From contig NC_011831.1 of NCBI RefSeq assembly GCF_000021945.1, positions 4,167,353-4,231,352 of the forward strand: a stretch of DNA of 64,000 nt, given 5' to 3'. How positions within the stretch are numbered: position 1 is the first letter of the stretch; each line of letters starts with the position of its first letter. Source of the DNA: Chloroflexus aggregans DSM 9485. GTDB taxonomy: Bacteria; Chloroflexota; Chloroflexia; Chloroflexales; Chloroflexaceae. The notes under the pieces are model-generated. The model saw nothing but the letters and a program-made list of their open reading frames with translations. It made no database searches and was not told the DNA's origin. Made by a program: the position numbers and the translations under genes. This document shows positions 22,059 to 33,300 of the stretch, piece after piece.

Positions 22059-23534
22059 ATGACCATCTTGATCCTGTGCAATATCGGGAACAGTGACCTG
22101 ATTGCCGACGGTCAACGACCTTCCCGTCCGCGACCCGAAGGGCAGCAGCTCTGGGATGAGTTCACCGCGCATCGGTTTGAGTTGCCGATCATTACGCCGT
22201 GCTTGGAGTACATCCGCAATCGGTATTCCAATGAACCGGCGCGCCTGATCTGCTTTTACACCGACCAACCCGAACGCCCGGGAACGACCCGACCGGATCG
22301 CTTTGGCGTGAGTCTGCGTGACAAAGACACGATCTGGTTTGCCCATATTGCCGCTCGCCTGGTGCGTGAGCAGTTTACCGACTGGATCGTCGAGGCGCGC
22401 CCAGAGCGGATTGAAGGCTCGCAGGGGGCCGATCTCAACCCAAGCATTTACGACGAGGTATTTGAAGCCTACGCCGGTCTGGTAGCGCGGCATAACAAGC
22501 CGGAAGTAAGTACCTGTTACGTGCTCACCGCCGGTGGGATCCCCGCCTGCAACTTTGCCCTCCAACTGCAAGCTAGCATCGCCTTCGCCGAGCGTTGTCG
22601 GTTCGTCTACCCACCGGAAGGGGGGCGTGTTACCGAGCTACGTATCGGTGAGAAGCTACAAGAATCGTTCCAGCGCGTCAATGCAATGGAGGCGCTCAAA
22701 CACCGCAATTTTCCGGCGGCCTTACTCAGTGTGCGCAGCGCGAAGATGTCGGAAGCGATCATCCACCTGCTGGAGTATGCCGTTTATCGCGAAGCCTTCG
22801 ATTTTCACCGTGCGCAGCATACGATTGCATTGGCAGAACGGTGGGCGAGTGGTGAGTTGCGCGATCTCTGCGCTACGTTACACGATGATCTGCTGCCCTT
22901 GATCAACAATAAAGATGCAGCGGCGCTCCTCCGTGAGGTGGCCTACAGCGCCGAAATTGCTGCTCGCAACGGGCGCTACGCCGATATGCTGGGCCGCATC
23001 TTCCGGTTTCAAGAGGGAGTACTGCGGTTTGTGGTCGAACGCTATCTCGGTTTGCCAACCGATATGAGCAAAGCGGTACGTGAGGCGAACCTGGCCTCCT
23101 ACCTCGCTCAGATCGACGGCAATCCACATCTTCACCAATACCTTGAACAGAAAACGATTGATAATCAGCCGTTGCGCTATCGTGATGGGCCAAACCGTCC
23201 GGTGATGCAGGCGATGCTCGAGTTCGTCAGCAACGGTGGCTTACGCGCCGATGGGCCACCGTTTGCTCACAAAAAAGAGCGTGAGCGCCTCGCCGGCGTG
23301 AAAGCACTTCTTGACCGGCTCGACCGCCTCGCCGAGTTGCGCAATCAGAGCGTGATTGCCCACGGCTTTGCCGGCGTTTCGCAAGATACGATCAACGAAG
23401 TGTACGAAGGTGGTGTAGACAAGATTATTGACGATCTCCGCCGTGTCCTCTATCTGTTAGACATTCAACAGCTCCAATCGCCGTTTGAGCTGATTGCCGA
23501 TAACGTCAGTAAAGTGTTGCAGCGCGGGGTGTAA
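22059..23534 (+). CDS. csm6: Csm6-like CARF-HEPN ribonuclease, copy 1
   Basis: 491 residues. The N-terminal CARF-type Rossmann domain (LILCNIGNSDL at the start, YVLTAGGIPACNFAL near residue 158) should sense cyclic oligoadenylate made by Cas10. The C-terminal HEPN domain has RNQSVIAH near residues 427-434, fitting the R-x4-6-H RNase motif. Csm6 is an auxiliary effector that degrades RNA non-specifically once activated. GAGAGGAG precedes the ATG; it follows csm5 by 13 bp. Confidence 0.9.
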   Translation: MTILILCNIGNSDLIADGQRPSRPRPEGQQLWDEFTAHRFELPIITPCLEYIRNRYSNEPARLICFYTDQPERPGTTRPDRFGVSLRDKDTIWFAHIAARLVREQFTDWIVEARPERIEGSQGADLNPSIYDEVFEAYAGLVARHNKPEVSTCYVLTAGGIPACNFALQLQASIAFAERCRFVYPPEGGRVTELRIGEKLQESFQRVNAMEALKHRNFPAALLSVRSAKMSEAIIHLLEYAVYREAFDFHRAQHTIALAERWASGELRDLCATLHDDLLPLINNKDAAALLREVAYSAEIAARNGRYADMLGRIFRFQEGVLRFVVERYLGLPTDMSKAVREANLASYLAQIDGNPHLHQYLEQKTIDNQPLRYRDGPNRPVMQAMLEFVSNGGLRADGPPFAHKKERERLAGVKALLDRLDRLAELRNQSVIAHGFAGVSQDTINEVYEGGVDKIIDDLRRVLYLLDIQQLQSPFELIADNVSKVLQRGV

Positions 23535-23538
23535 TACG

Positions 23539-24975
23539 ATGGAAGCGCTTTTAGTCTGCAACGTAGGGAATCGTGATCTCGATTGCACGGCCTTGCCGAA
23601 ACGAACAAGCGAACGGCAATGGGCGCAAGCTGCGTTGGCACAATACGATAAGCTGCGGACAACGTTTCAGTTACGCATTATCGCCAAGGCCTTGCGCTAT
23701 CTGGCCGAACGCGACGTGACGCTGGAGCGGGTAGTGTTGATCGCCTCCGATCAACCTGTTTCCGTCGGTGAGCAGTTTTACCAAAGTGATACCGTGTATA
23801 CTGCCCAGATCATCGCCCGCTTGCTCGCCGATGGCTTGACCCCCTACCCGCCGGTTGATCCGACGCGCATCGAGACGTGGATCATCCAAGATGAGCACGG
23901 GACTGGCTGTGACCCGTCGGACTACGACCTAACCCTGCGCTTTCTCGAGCGGCGGTTGCTGAAATTGGCCGCCGAATATCCGAAGCACACCGCATTTCTC
24001 GAAGTTACCGGAGGGACGCCGGCAATGACGACCGGTCTGCTGATTGCCGGGACGGAAGCGTTCGGTGGGCGGACCGAAGTGCTATCCATCCACCCCACCC
24101 AATCGACACCCATCGCCCTCAACACCGGTCGGCGTCTCTTGGCTACCCCGCTCCGCGCTACGCTCCTTTCCAACGCTGCGACCTACGCCTATGCCGCTGC
24201 CGTCAGAACCTTGCTCGAACAAGAGGCGATCATCACCGACCGGCTCGATCCGGTGGCGGCCAAACTGCTCGCACCACTGCTGGCGTATGCTCACCACCGC
24301 TTCAACTTCGATTTCGCCAGCGCGCGCCGAGTGCTCGATAAAGCCGAGCCAGCCGGGCCGTGGCAAGCCGAATTCACCAAGCTGCGCGCGCAGGTGACTG
24401 AACCCGACCGCCGCATGCGGTTGGCGGAAGTGGTTCACGCAGCGGCGGCCCGCTACGATATTGGTCTCTATGCCGATTTCTTGACGCAGCTCGTCCGCTT
24501 CGAAGAGAATCTGCTCCGCTACCTCTGCTTACAGCACGGAGTACGGTTCCGCAGTCGCCAATACACCATTGATGAAGATGGCCCCTACCTTGACCGTGAA
24601 TGGCTGCAACGCCAGTCGTTTACGCTCAGCCGAGATCGCGATCCGAGCCGCGATCTGCTTGTTGACCGTTCGGTACTCCGCGAACTTATCGGTCGTTTAT
24701 CCGACCTGACCGATCCCCGTCAGCAGCAACTGCTCAAAGACATCGATCGGCTTGGGGAGTTGGTCAAACGGCGCAACGAATTGACCCATAACCTTGCCGG
24801 GGTGCAAAAAGTCGGGCTGGCCCGCGCCTTTGCCGGCCCAGACGCCGCCTCTACCGCTGCCGACGAGATTGTGCCGCATCTAAAACGGCTCTATGAGCAG
24901 GCGTGCAAACAGTCGCTCCCGCCATCGCCCTACCGGCATATCAACCACCTCTTGGCGCAACTGCTGCGGCAGTGA
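23539..24975 (+). CDS. Csm6-like CARF-HEPN ribonuclease, copy 2
   Basis: 478 residues, the same architecture as the preceding gene but strongly diverged. The CARF motifs are LLVCNVGNRDL at the N-terminus and LEVTGGTPAMTTGLLIAG near residue 158. The HEPN motif RRNELTH lies at about 411-417. It begins 4 bp after copy 1 and is probably translationally coupled. The divergent CARF pocket could prefer a different cyclic oligoadenylate, or the two could form a heterodimer. Confidence 0.9.
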   Translation: MEALLVCNVGNRDLDCTALPKRTSERQWAQAALAQYDKLRTTFQLRIIAKALRYLAERDVTLERVVLIASDQPVSVGEQFYQSDTVYTAQIIARLLADGLTPYPPVDPTRIETWIIQDEHGTGCDPSDYDLTLRFLERRLLKLAAEYPKHTAFLEVTGGTPAMTTGLLIAGTEAFGGRTEVLSIHPTQSTPIALNTGRRLLATPLRATLLSNAATYAYAAAVRTLLEQEAIITDRLDPVAAKLLAPLLAYAHHRFNFDFASARRVLDKAEPAGPWQAEFTKLRAQVTEPDRRMRLAEVVHAAAARYDIGLYADFLTQLVRFEENLLRYLCLQHGVRFRSRQYTIDEDGPYLDREWLQRQSFTLSRDRDPSRDLLVDRSVLRELIGRLSDLTDPRQQQLLKDIDRLGELVKRRNELTHNLAGVQKVGLARAFAGPDAASTAADEIVPHLKRLYEQACKQSLPPSPYRHINHLLAQLLRQ

Positions 24976-25010
24976 CTATGCATACAAAGAACATACGCTA
25001 CCAAGCCATA

Positions 25011-25016
25011 TATAAT
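25011..25016 (+). promoter_or_regulatory. Possible promoter for cas6-cas1-cas2
   Basis: TATAAT lies 61 bp upstream of cas6 in the 102-bp AT-rich gap after the second csm6-like gene. No clear -35 hexamer is seen. Confidence 0.35.
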
Positions 25017-25077
25017 AGTTACAGGAATATGGTACCTTTACAACCGAATCAATGCGTTACAGCTCACGAGGTACAGT

Positions 25078-25938
25078 ATGCCGCAAGCCATCGTCTTCAC
25101 CCTACGGCCGGCCGGAGCAGGACGAGCGCCCGGTAATCTCAGCCGGGCTGCCCATGCCGCCGTACTTCGTCTCATTCAGCGCGCCGATCCCCAGCTTGCT
25201 GCGCGCATCCACGACGATGACGGACGCAAACCCTTGACCGTCTCGAACGTCTGGGGGTTAGGTGGTGGTCCTTCAGTGCTTGTCGATCCTGAACGTGACT
25301 ATCACTTGCGCGTCACGCTCCTGAGCACCGAACTCGAACAGATCGCTGTCGAATGGACACCAGAACGGATCGGCGCGCTCGAACTTGATGGCCTGCCGTG
25401 GCGGGTGATTGCCCGCGCCGATACGGTTGCCGAGCATCCGTGGGCCAATCGGGCCGACTATCAGGAACTCGCCGCACCGCTGCTCCGGCGGCCCGACCGC
25501 TTACCCAACACGTGGACGCTCGAATTCGCCGCACCGGTCACCTTTCGGCAGCGCGGCATGACGATGCCACTACCGCTGCCCGATCTCGTATTCGGCAGCC
25601 TCCTCGAACAGTGGAACGCCTCGGCAGAGCTGGCCCTACCCGATGAAGTCCGCCGTTACGCTACCGAATGTCTGGCGATTAGTCGTTTCGACCTGCGTAG
25701 CGTAGCCGTACCGACAAGCGGTGGTGCCATCCAAATCGGCGCATTGGGGCGGTGTACCTATCGGGCAATGACCGGTGATCGATACTGGCGCGCCTGCATT
25801 GATGTACTCGCGGCTTTCGCTTTCTACAGTGGGGTTGGAGCCGGCACCGCACGAGGGTTTGGGCAAACACGACTGGTACCGGCTCCTCACCCTGAACCAA
25901 ACCGATCAACCACCAATGGCGACACTCTACGTGATTGA
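25078..25938 (+). CDS. cas6: Cas6, CRISPR repeat-processing endoribonuclease
   Basis: 286 residues. The C-terminal Gly-rich loop GVGAGTARGFGQTR is the Cas6 hallmark, and His26 in the N-terminal ferredoxin-like domain (LSRAAHAAVL) is a candidate catalytic residue. It should cut within each repeat after the GTGA-loop hairpin and leave an 8-nt 5' tag ATTGAAA(C/G) on crRNAs. Its 3' end overlaps cas1 by 23 bp. Confidence 0.9.
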   Translation: MPQAIVFTLRPAGAGRAPGNLSRAAHAAVLRLIQRADPQLAARIHDDDGRKPLTVSNVWGLGGGPSVLVDPERDYHLRVTLLSTELEQIAVEWTPERIGALELDGLPWRVIARADTVAEHPWANRADYQELAAPLLRRPDRLPNTWTLEFAAPVTFRQRGMTMPLPLPDLVFGSLLEQWNASAELALPDEVRRYATECLAISRFDLRSVAVPTSGGAIQIGALGRCTYRAMTGDRYWRACIDVLAAFAFYSGVGAGTARGFGQTRLVPAPHPEPNRSTTNGDTLRD

Positions 25939-26935
25939 ACAAGGCGCTGAAATCGGTTGCGATGGCGAACGGATCGAAGTGCGCCGGGGGGCCGACATTA
26001 TCGGCAGCGTACCGTTGGTCAAACTCGACGACATCGTCATCTTTGGCAACGTCGGCATCAGTACGCCGGCGATGAAACGACTGCTCGACCGCGGCATTGA
26101 AGTTACCTTCATGACGGTTGATGGGCGTTATCAGGGTCGCCTCATTGGGCAGGTCACGGCGCATGTCGCCCTTCGCCATGCGCAATACGCCTGTGCCGCC
26201 GATCCGGCGCGGGCGCTTGCCCTTGCCCAACGGTTCGTCGAGGGCAAACTACGCAACCAACGCGCACTACTACAACGGTTCAGCCGCAACCGGGCCGAAC
26301 CACCACCGGAAGCGCAGGCGGCGGCAGACGATCTTGAGGCCTATATCAAGCGGGTAAAACGCACAACGCAACTCAGCTCACTACTGGGGGTAGAAGGCAG
26401 TGCAACCGCACGCTACTTTGCCGGTCTACGCAGCCTGATCGGGCCGGAATGGTCATTCAGCGGACGCCAACGACGCCCACCACCCGACCCGGTCAATCTG
26501 CTCCTCTCGCTCGGCTACACCCTCTTGGCGCACAAAGTGCTAGGGGCGGTACAGGCAGCCGGGTTCGACCCATATCTCGGCTTCTTACACAGCCTTGACT
26601 ATGGGCGGCCTTCGCTTGCGCTCGACATAATGGAAGAGTTTCGTCCAATACTCATCGACTCGCTGGTCGTGCGCATCTGCAACGACGGGCGCATCCGACC
26701 CGAACACTTCCGGCCGGGTGAAGGTGAGCGACCGATCATCATCACCGACGAGGGCAAACGGGCATTTCTCACCGCGTTTGAAGAACGCATGCGAACCGAA
26801 GCCACCCATCCCGAAGGCGCGGACAGTGGGCCGGGCAAAGTACCGTACACGCGCTGCATCGCGTTACAGGCCAGACGACTAGCGCGGGTGGTGCGTCAAC
26901 GCACCGACGACTACGAGCCATTTGCCGTTCGATAA
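25916..26935 (+). CDS. cas1: Cas1 integrase
   Basis: 339 residues. The metal-binding residues are all present: Glu160 (GVEGSATARYF), His225 (YLGFLHS) and Asp237/Glu240 (ALDIMEEFRP). With Cas2 it inserts new spacers at the leader end. It is not fused to a reverse transcriptase. The start at 25916 begins the canonical MATLYVIEQGAEI strand and lies inside the cas6 end. Confidence 0.95.
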   Translation: MATLYVIEQGAEIGCDGERIEVRRGADIIGSVPLVKLDDIVIFGNVGISTPAMKRLLDRGIEVTFMTVDGRYQGRLIGQVTAHVALRHAQYACAADPARALALAQRFVEGKLRNQRALLQRFSRNRAEPPPEAQAAADDLEAYIKRVKRTTQLSSLLGVEGSATARYFAGLRSLIGPEWSFSGRQRRPPPDPVNLLLSLGYTLLAHKVLGAVQAAGFDPYLGFLHSLDYGRPSLALDIMEEFRPILIDSLVVRICNDGRIRPEHFRPGEGERPIIITDEGKRAFLTAFEERMRTEATHPEGADSGPGKVPYTRCIALQARRLARVVRQRTDDYEPFAVR

Positions 26936-26950
26936 TAAAGGAGCGGTTCC

Positions 26951-27232
26951 ATGCTCTACCTTATCAGCTACGATATCAGTGTTGATCGGCGTCGGCTCAA
27001 GCTAGCCAAACTCCTCGAAGGGTACGGCCAGCGGGTCTTAGAGAGTGTCTTTGAATGCGATCTGGAGGCAAGTGCCTACCGACAGCTCAAACAGAAACTC
27101 AGCCGTCTCATCAACGTCGCCGAAGGCGACCGGCTACGCATCTACCAACTCTGCGGCATATGCCGACACAACGTCGAGATCATCGGCGAAGGACCACCGC
27201 TCGAAACGAGTCACGACGTCTACATCTTCTAA
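26951..27232 (+). CDS. cas2: Cas2, adaptation complex subunit
   Basis: 93 residues with the usual ferredoxin-like fold. It begins LYLISYDIS, has VLESVFECDL in the middle and DRLRIYQLC near residue 60. Preceded by AAGGAG and 15 bp after cas1. It is the last cas gene before the leader. Confidence 0.95.
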   Translation: MLYLISYDISVDRRRLKLAKLLEGYGQRVLESVFECDLEASAYRQLKQKLSRLINVAEGDRLRIYQLCGICRHNVEIIGEGPPLETSHDVYIF

Positions 27233-27380
27233 GTGGCGCGCAATCGCACCAGAAAAGGAAAAACCTCAACAAAAATCGGCAACAACCGTGCAAAACGCTT
27301 AACAATTATTGCGGCACAGCCGGTCACCGCGCAAAACGGGTTATGGAGGGCCTTGCAAAGCGGTAGACGATGTGGTACCC
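27233..27380 (+). promoter_or_regulatory. CRISPR leader
   Basis: A 148-bp non-coding stretch between cas2 and the first repeat, containing an A/T-rich first half. By position and repeat orientation it is the leader carrying the array promoter and the integration anchor. I could not assign promoter hexamers with confidence. Confidence 0.7.
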
Positions 27381-30300
27381 CTTCAAAACACCAAAATCCC
27401 CGTGAGGGGATTGAAACTGATACCGTACGATATACGGTGTACAAGATAATGTACAAGATCCTTCAAAACACCAAAATCCCCGTGAGGGGATTGAAACCCA
27501 GATACCGGGGGCACTGTTGACCTCGAACACAAGTACCCTTCAAAACACCAAAATCCCCGTGAGGGGATTGAAACCGCGGTAGCCGTCCATTGCAAAAATG
27601 CCGTAGTGCGTCTTTCTTCAAAACACCAAAATCCCCGTGAGGGGATTGAAACTCTAGAACTCCACCAGAGCTTGCTCCGCCATGCGGATAAGCCTTCAAA
27701 ACACCAAAATCCCCGTGAGGGGATTGAAACTGTACAGTATGTACACTGTACGTACACCAACAAATACTTGCTTCAAAACACCAAAATCCCCGTGAGGGGA
27801 TTGAAACGAAAGAGCTACGGAACAAGCTATACTCCTTTGATATTGGTGACTTCAAAACACCAAAATCCCCGTGAGGGGATTGAAACCCAGACTGGAAGCT
27901 GCCATCCCAAAAGCGGCAACGTTTCTTCAAAACACCAAAATCCCCGTGAGGGGATTGAAACCAATATCAAACGAGACACTGCCGACCTCCTCGTTATCTT
28001 CAAAACACCAAAATCCCCGTGAGGGGATTGAAACCGGTTTGTACGCGACCACTCATCGAGTACTCGTTGGATACCTTCAAAACACCAAAATCCCCGTGAG
28101 GGGATTGAAACATGGGAGGATCGATCGCAGTCTTACTAAAACGACCCCATCCCTTCAAAACACCAAAATCCCCGTGAGGGGATTGAAACTTAAAGAAGCC
28201 GTTCTGCAGGGTACCGACCTCTATAAAGCTTCAAAACACCAAAATCCCCGTGAGGGGATTGAAACGGCAGGAACGCCGTTTACGACCGTGTACACCGACA
28301 CTTCCTTCAAAACACCAAAATCCCCGTGAGGGGATTGAAACCGGTATGATCCGGCAACGAATGTATCCGTTACTGGATCGTCCTTCAAAACACCAAAATC
28401 CCCGTGAGGGGATTGAAACCGGTATTATCCATACCGTTGACAAACAGGGCATATGCCTGCCTTCAAAACACCAAAATCCCCGTGAGGGGATTGAAACTGG
28501 AGATGGCCGCACCATACAAGTGCGGCCATCTCCAGCTTCAAAACACCAAAATCCCCGTGAGGGGATTGAAACTCATATGTCCCTGCTTGCAACAAACTGC
28601 CTGACTCCGACTTCAAAACACCAAAATCCCCGTGAGGGGATTGAAACCTGAGAGCCAGCCCTGACGTCCTTTCTCCCTCAGTGAGGCAACTTCAAAACAC
28701 CAAAATCCCCGTGAGGGGATTGAAACCACCATTCCGTCTCGCCCCCGCAACCGACGGAGCATCCCACTTCAAAACACCAAAATCCCCGTGAGGGGATTGA
28801 AACCGACGGTTATGTCGTGGATATTAAAACGGGAAAGCGAGTAGCTTCAAAACACCAAAATCCCCGTGAGGGGATTGAAACGTAGCGCAAACGGTGGTTG
28901 GATGGGCTGCACCCATACGTCGAGCTTCAAAACACCAAAATCCCCGTGAGGGGATTGAAACTTGTGCTGGAGCGCGAGTTGGAGCAAATGTACATTCCCT
29001 TCAAAACACCAAAATCCCCGTGAGGGGATTGAAACTGATGATGTCGTCGAAGTAATCGAGTTATAAAAAAAGAAGGAGGACTTCAAAACACCAAAATCCC
29101 CGTGAGGGGATTGAAACTCGTTTGTTAGCGATACCGTTGTCGACCAAGCAGACCAACTCTTCAAAACACCAAAATCCCCGTGAGGGGATTGAAACCGATG
29201 GTCAAGGCTCTATGTAAGGAAGTCCCTAGCGCCTTACCTTCAAAACACCAAAATCCCCGTGAGGGGATTGAAACGTACCGCGATGCGTGGTGGTGGTTAT
29301 TGCTGCTTTTTGCCTTCAAAACACCAAAATCCCCGTGAGGGGATTGAAACGCTATCATTCTTTGGAGATCACCGGCGAGCAACTCCTGCTTTTCTTCAAA
29401 ACACCAAAATCCCCGTGAGGGGATTGAAAGGTATTTGTAATTGTTTTCGCTAAGCCGGAAATTGATTTACCTTCAAAACACCAAAATCCCCGTGAGGGGA
29501 TTGAAAGTTGACGAGGGCTGCACGGCTGGAAGCCGGAGTCTCTCCCTTCAAAACACCAAAATCCCCGTGAGGGGATTGAAAGCGGTTGAGGAAGTACCTC
29601 CTCATACTGTGCTCGCGTTCCCTTCAAAACACCAAAATCCCCGTGAGGGGATTGAAAGACAGAATACCGACACACCGGTTCGACCGCTGGTGAAACCGCT
29701 TCAAAACACCAAAATCCCCGTGAGGGGATTGAAAGCGATCAGATAACAGTGTTCGGAGAGCCGGATTACCTTTGCCCTTCAAAACACCAAAATCCCCGTG
29801 AGGGGATTGAAAGTCGAAAACAGAGACCGCGTTGCTAAACGCGGTCAAGGCACTCACTTCAAAACACCAAAATCCCCGTGAGGGGATTGAAAGAGGCGAG
29901 AGACATCGAGGTGAGGGGAACGAGTATCTGTATACCTTCAAAACACCAAAATCCCCGTGAGGGGATTGAAAGTCATCATCAACCGCATTGCTGATTCGGA
30001 TCATTGTTTGCATCTTCAAAACACCAAAATCCCCGTGAGGGGATTGAAAGACACACATCGCCCTTTTATACCCGCCGACACTCATTCCTTCAAAACACCA
30101 AAATCCCCGTGAGGGGATTGAAAGTTGAACACCGTCCGGTTGTTGGCGGTAGCCGTCACCGTGTCCTTCAAAACACCAAAATCCCCGTGAGGGGATTGAA
30201 AGACTCTTCGGTTGTCAGATATGACCACGGCGGCATCATACCTTCAAAACACCAAAATCCCCGTGAGGGGATTGAAAGCAACGTCTCTGCCACGCAGTGC

Positions 30301-33300
30301 GGAGATACGTCGATGTTAACACTTCAAAACACCAAAATCCCCGTGAGGGGATTGAAAGCGCCTGCACACTAAACCCGACACCACATCCCAACATGAGCTT
30401 CAAAACACCAAAATCCCCGTGAGGGGATTGAAAGCCTTGTCAGCCGTCCATGGGTGGCTGGCCGTGGTGAGCCCTTCAAAACACCAAAATCCCCGTGAGG
30501 GGATTGAAACATATTATCCCACTCAAGGTCAAGCAACGCCTTGTTCCACTTCAAAACACCAAAATCCCCGTGAGGGGATTGAAACGATCAGATGAATCAA
30601 CTTAAGATACTGGTGTATGCTCCCTTCAAAACACCAAAATCCCCGTGAGGGGATTGAAACGAACAAAGTCACGATTGCAGCAGACCAGAAACCTGCTGCA
30701 ACTTCAAAACACCAAAATCCCCGTGAGGGGATTGAAACACATGCTGCTGCTCAACCGCGCAGCGGAGTATGCTGCCTTCAAAACACCAAAATCCCCGTGA
30801 GGGGATTGAAACACACCGGCACAGCGGGTCGCACAGAACCGTCATGGGTACCTTCAAAACACCAAAATCCCCGTGAGGGGATTGAAAGCTTCATTGCTAC
30901 TGGCCACGACGTGGACGGCCTTGTCAGCCGCTTCAAAACACCAAAATCCCCGTGAGGGGATTGAAAGGTGTTACTGATCATGATTGCCGTTTGCATCGTT
31001 TTTTCCTTCAAAACACCAAAATCCCCGTGAGGGGATTGAAAGCGGCAGGACGTACCGGCAGAACGTACCGACAATACAAGAACCTTCAAAACACCAAAAT
31101 CCCCGTGAGGGGATTGAAAGTTCAACGGTGCTCGTTCTGCCCACCGTATTGCCCCTTTCGCTTCAAAACACCAAAATCCCCGTGAGGGGATTGAAAGGGA
31201 AGTACTCGGCGCGCGCCTCCATGATGGCTTCCAACGGGTCTTCAAAACACCAAAATCCCCGTGAGGGGATTGAAAGTGCAGACGCACGTCGGTGGTTGGT
31301 ACGGCTTACCGTTTCTGCTTCAAAACACCAAAATCCCCGTGAGGGGATTGAAAGTACTGCACTATCCTATGCTCCTCGTGTAGACGAGAAGCACAGGCTT
31401 CAAAACACCAAAATCCCCGTGAGGGGATTGAAAGAACACCGGTGAAAAAACCCGCATGTGCGCGGTATACGTTGCTTCAAAACACCAAAATCCCCGTGAG
31501 GGGATTGAAACAATAACTTGATGAGCGTCTGGCGACGCTCATCATTGCGCTTCAAAACACCAAAATCCCCGTGAGGGGATTGAAACTGACTAATGCTGTC
31601 ACGCTCGTTATCGATCACGCCGCTGTGCCTTCAAAACACCAAAATCCCCGTGAGGGGATTGAAACGAAAAATTATTGTTATCGTCGCATCCATATTATTA
31701 TCGCTTCAAAACACCAAAATCCCCGTGAGGGGATTGAAAGTTAGTTGAGAGATTGGCTGCCCCGGAAGGGCGTAGTCGCTTCAAAACACCAAAATCCCCG
31801 TGAGGGGATTGAAACCCAATAAAAAAACGGTATTTACTGCTTCCATACCGGTATCCTCTTCAAAACACCAAAATCCCCGTGAGGGGATTGAAACTTATTG
31901 CCAGCCGGTCAAATTCGGCAAGCACATCTTCAATCTTCAAAACACCAAAATCCCCGTGAGGGGATTGAAACCCGTACTTCACGGGGCGACCGACCACAAG
32001 GTCGGTTTTTGCTTCAAAACACCAAAATCCCCGTGAGGGGATTGAAACCGGCTTCTTTGTAATCGACCGATACCGATCCATCACAACATGAACTTCAAAA
32101 CACCAAAATCCCCGTGAGGGGATTGAAACACGACACAATGTCGACGCATCCCCCACCATTACCCCGCGTGCTTCAAAACACCAAAATCCCCGTGAGGGGA
32201 TTGAAACGTACGTTATCGCGTGGTTGACGGTAGGACTGTTGGTGTACCTTCAAAACACCAAAATCCCCGTGAGGGGATTGAAACGTTTGAATAAGGGGCA
32301 TCTGTAAAAAGTCCCCCAGCGCCGCTTCAAAACACCAAAATCCCCGTGAGGGGATTGAAACGAGGCATGGCAGATACTCGATAGACGGACGTTTATGACC
32401 TTCAAAACACCAAAATCCCCGTGAGGGGATTGAAACTGAAAACAATTGACTTGACAAGTAATTTGACAAAAAAGACCTTCAAAACACCAAAATCCCCGTG
32501 AGGGGATTGAAACCTGATCCGTTACCAGTGTCCAACCGTTGACACTGGTATTTGTCACTTCAAAACACCAAAATCCCCGTGAGGGGATTGAAACACCGCG
32601 ATGGCGGCACTCATCGCGGTTACGATCGGTTTTTACTCTTCAAAACACCAAAATCCCCGTGAGGGGATTGAAACTTATTACGGAACAAACCATGCGTCGA
32701 AAAACCGATGTCCTGTAGACCTTCAAAACACCAAAATCCCCGTGAGGGGATTGAAACCCCGGTCTGGGTACGCTAAGACCACAAACATTGAGACATTATC
32801 TTCAAAACACCAAAATCCCCGTGAGGGGATTGAAACTTTATTTCTTATAGTCCTTTAGCGTCTCCCTCCAGTTTGGCTTCAAAACACCAAAATCCCCGTG
32901 AGGGGATTGAAAGATCATAAATTGTTGTAGCGACCGGAAATATCCGGTCTAACTTCAAAACACCAAAATCCCCGTGAGGGGATTGAAACCCGAACGTATG
33001 TTGTTGCAAGCACCTCGCTTGCCTTTGTCTTCAAAACACCAAAATCCCCGTGAGGGGATTGAAACTGTATACGCTATCGTTGCGGGTGTACCGATCACGC
33101 CTTTCGCTTCAAAACACCAAAATCCCCGTGAGGGGATTGAAACGCAAACACCCGCATATTCGCGGTATACGTTGTCATATCGCTTCAAAACACCAAAATC
33201 CCCGTGAGGGGATTGAAACTATCATGTCTCGTAATAAAAGTGATACCTGCCACCTCAAACTTCAAAACACCAAAATCCCCGTGAGGGGATTGAAACGCTG

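Noticed and set aside
25916-26935. Reverse-transcriptase-Cas1 fusion for RNA spacer capture
   Set aside because: Cas1 is a stand-alone 339-residue protein and no reverse transcriptase motif occurs nearby.
28266-32324. Spacers 24 and 64 as a homologous pair
   Set aside because: They share GGCGCT and GGGACTT blocks on the reverse strand only if a gap is allowed, and the translated peptides agree poorly.
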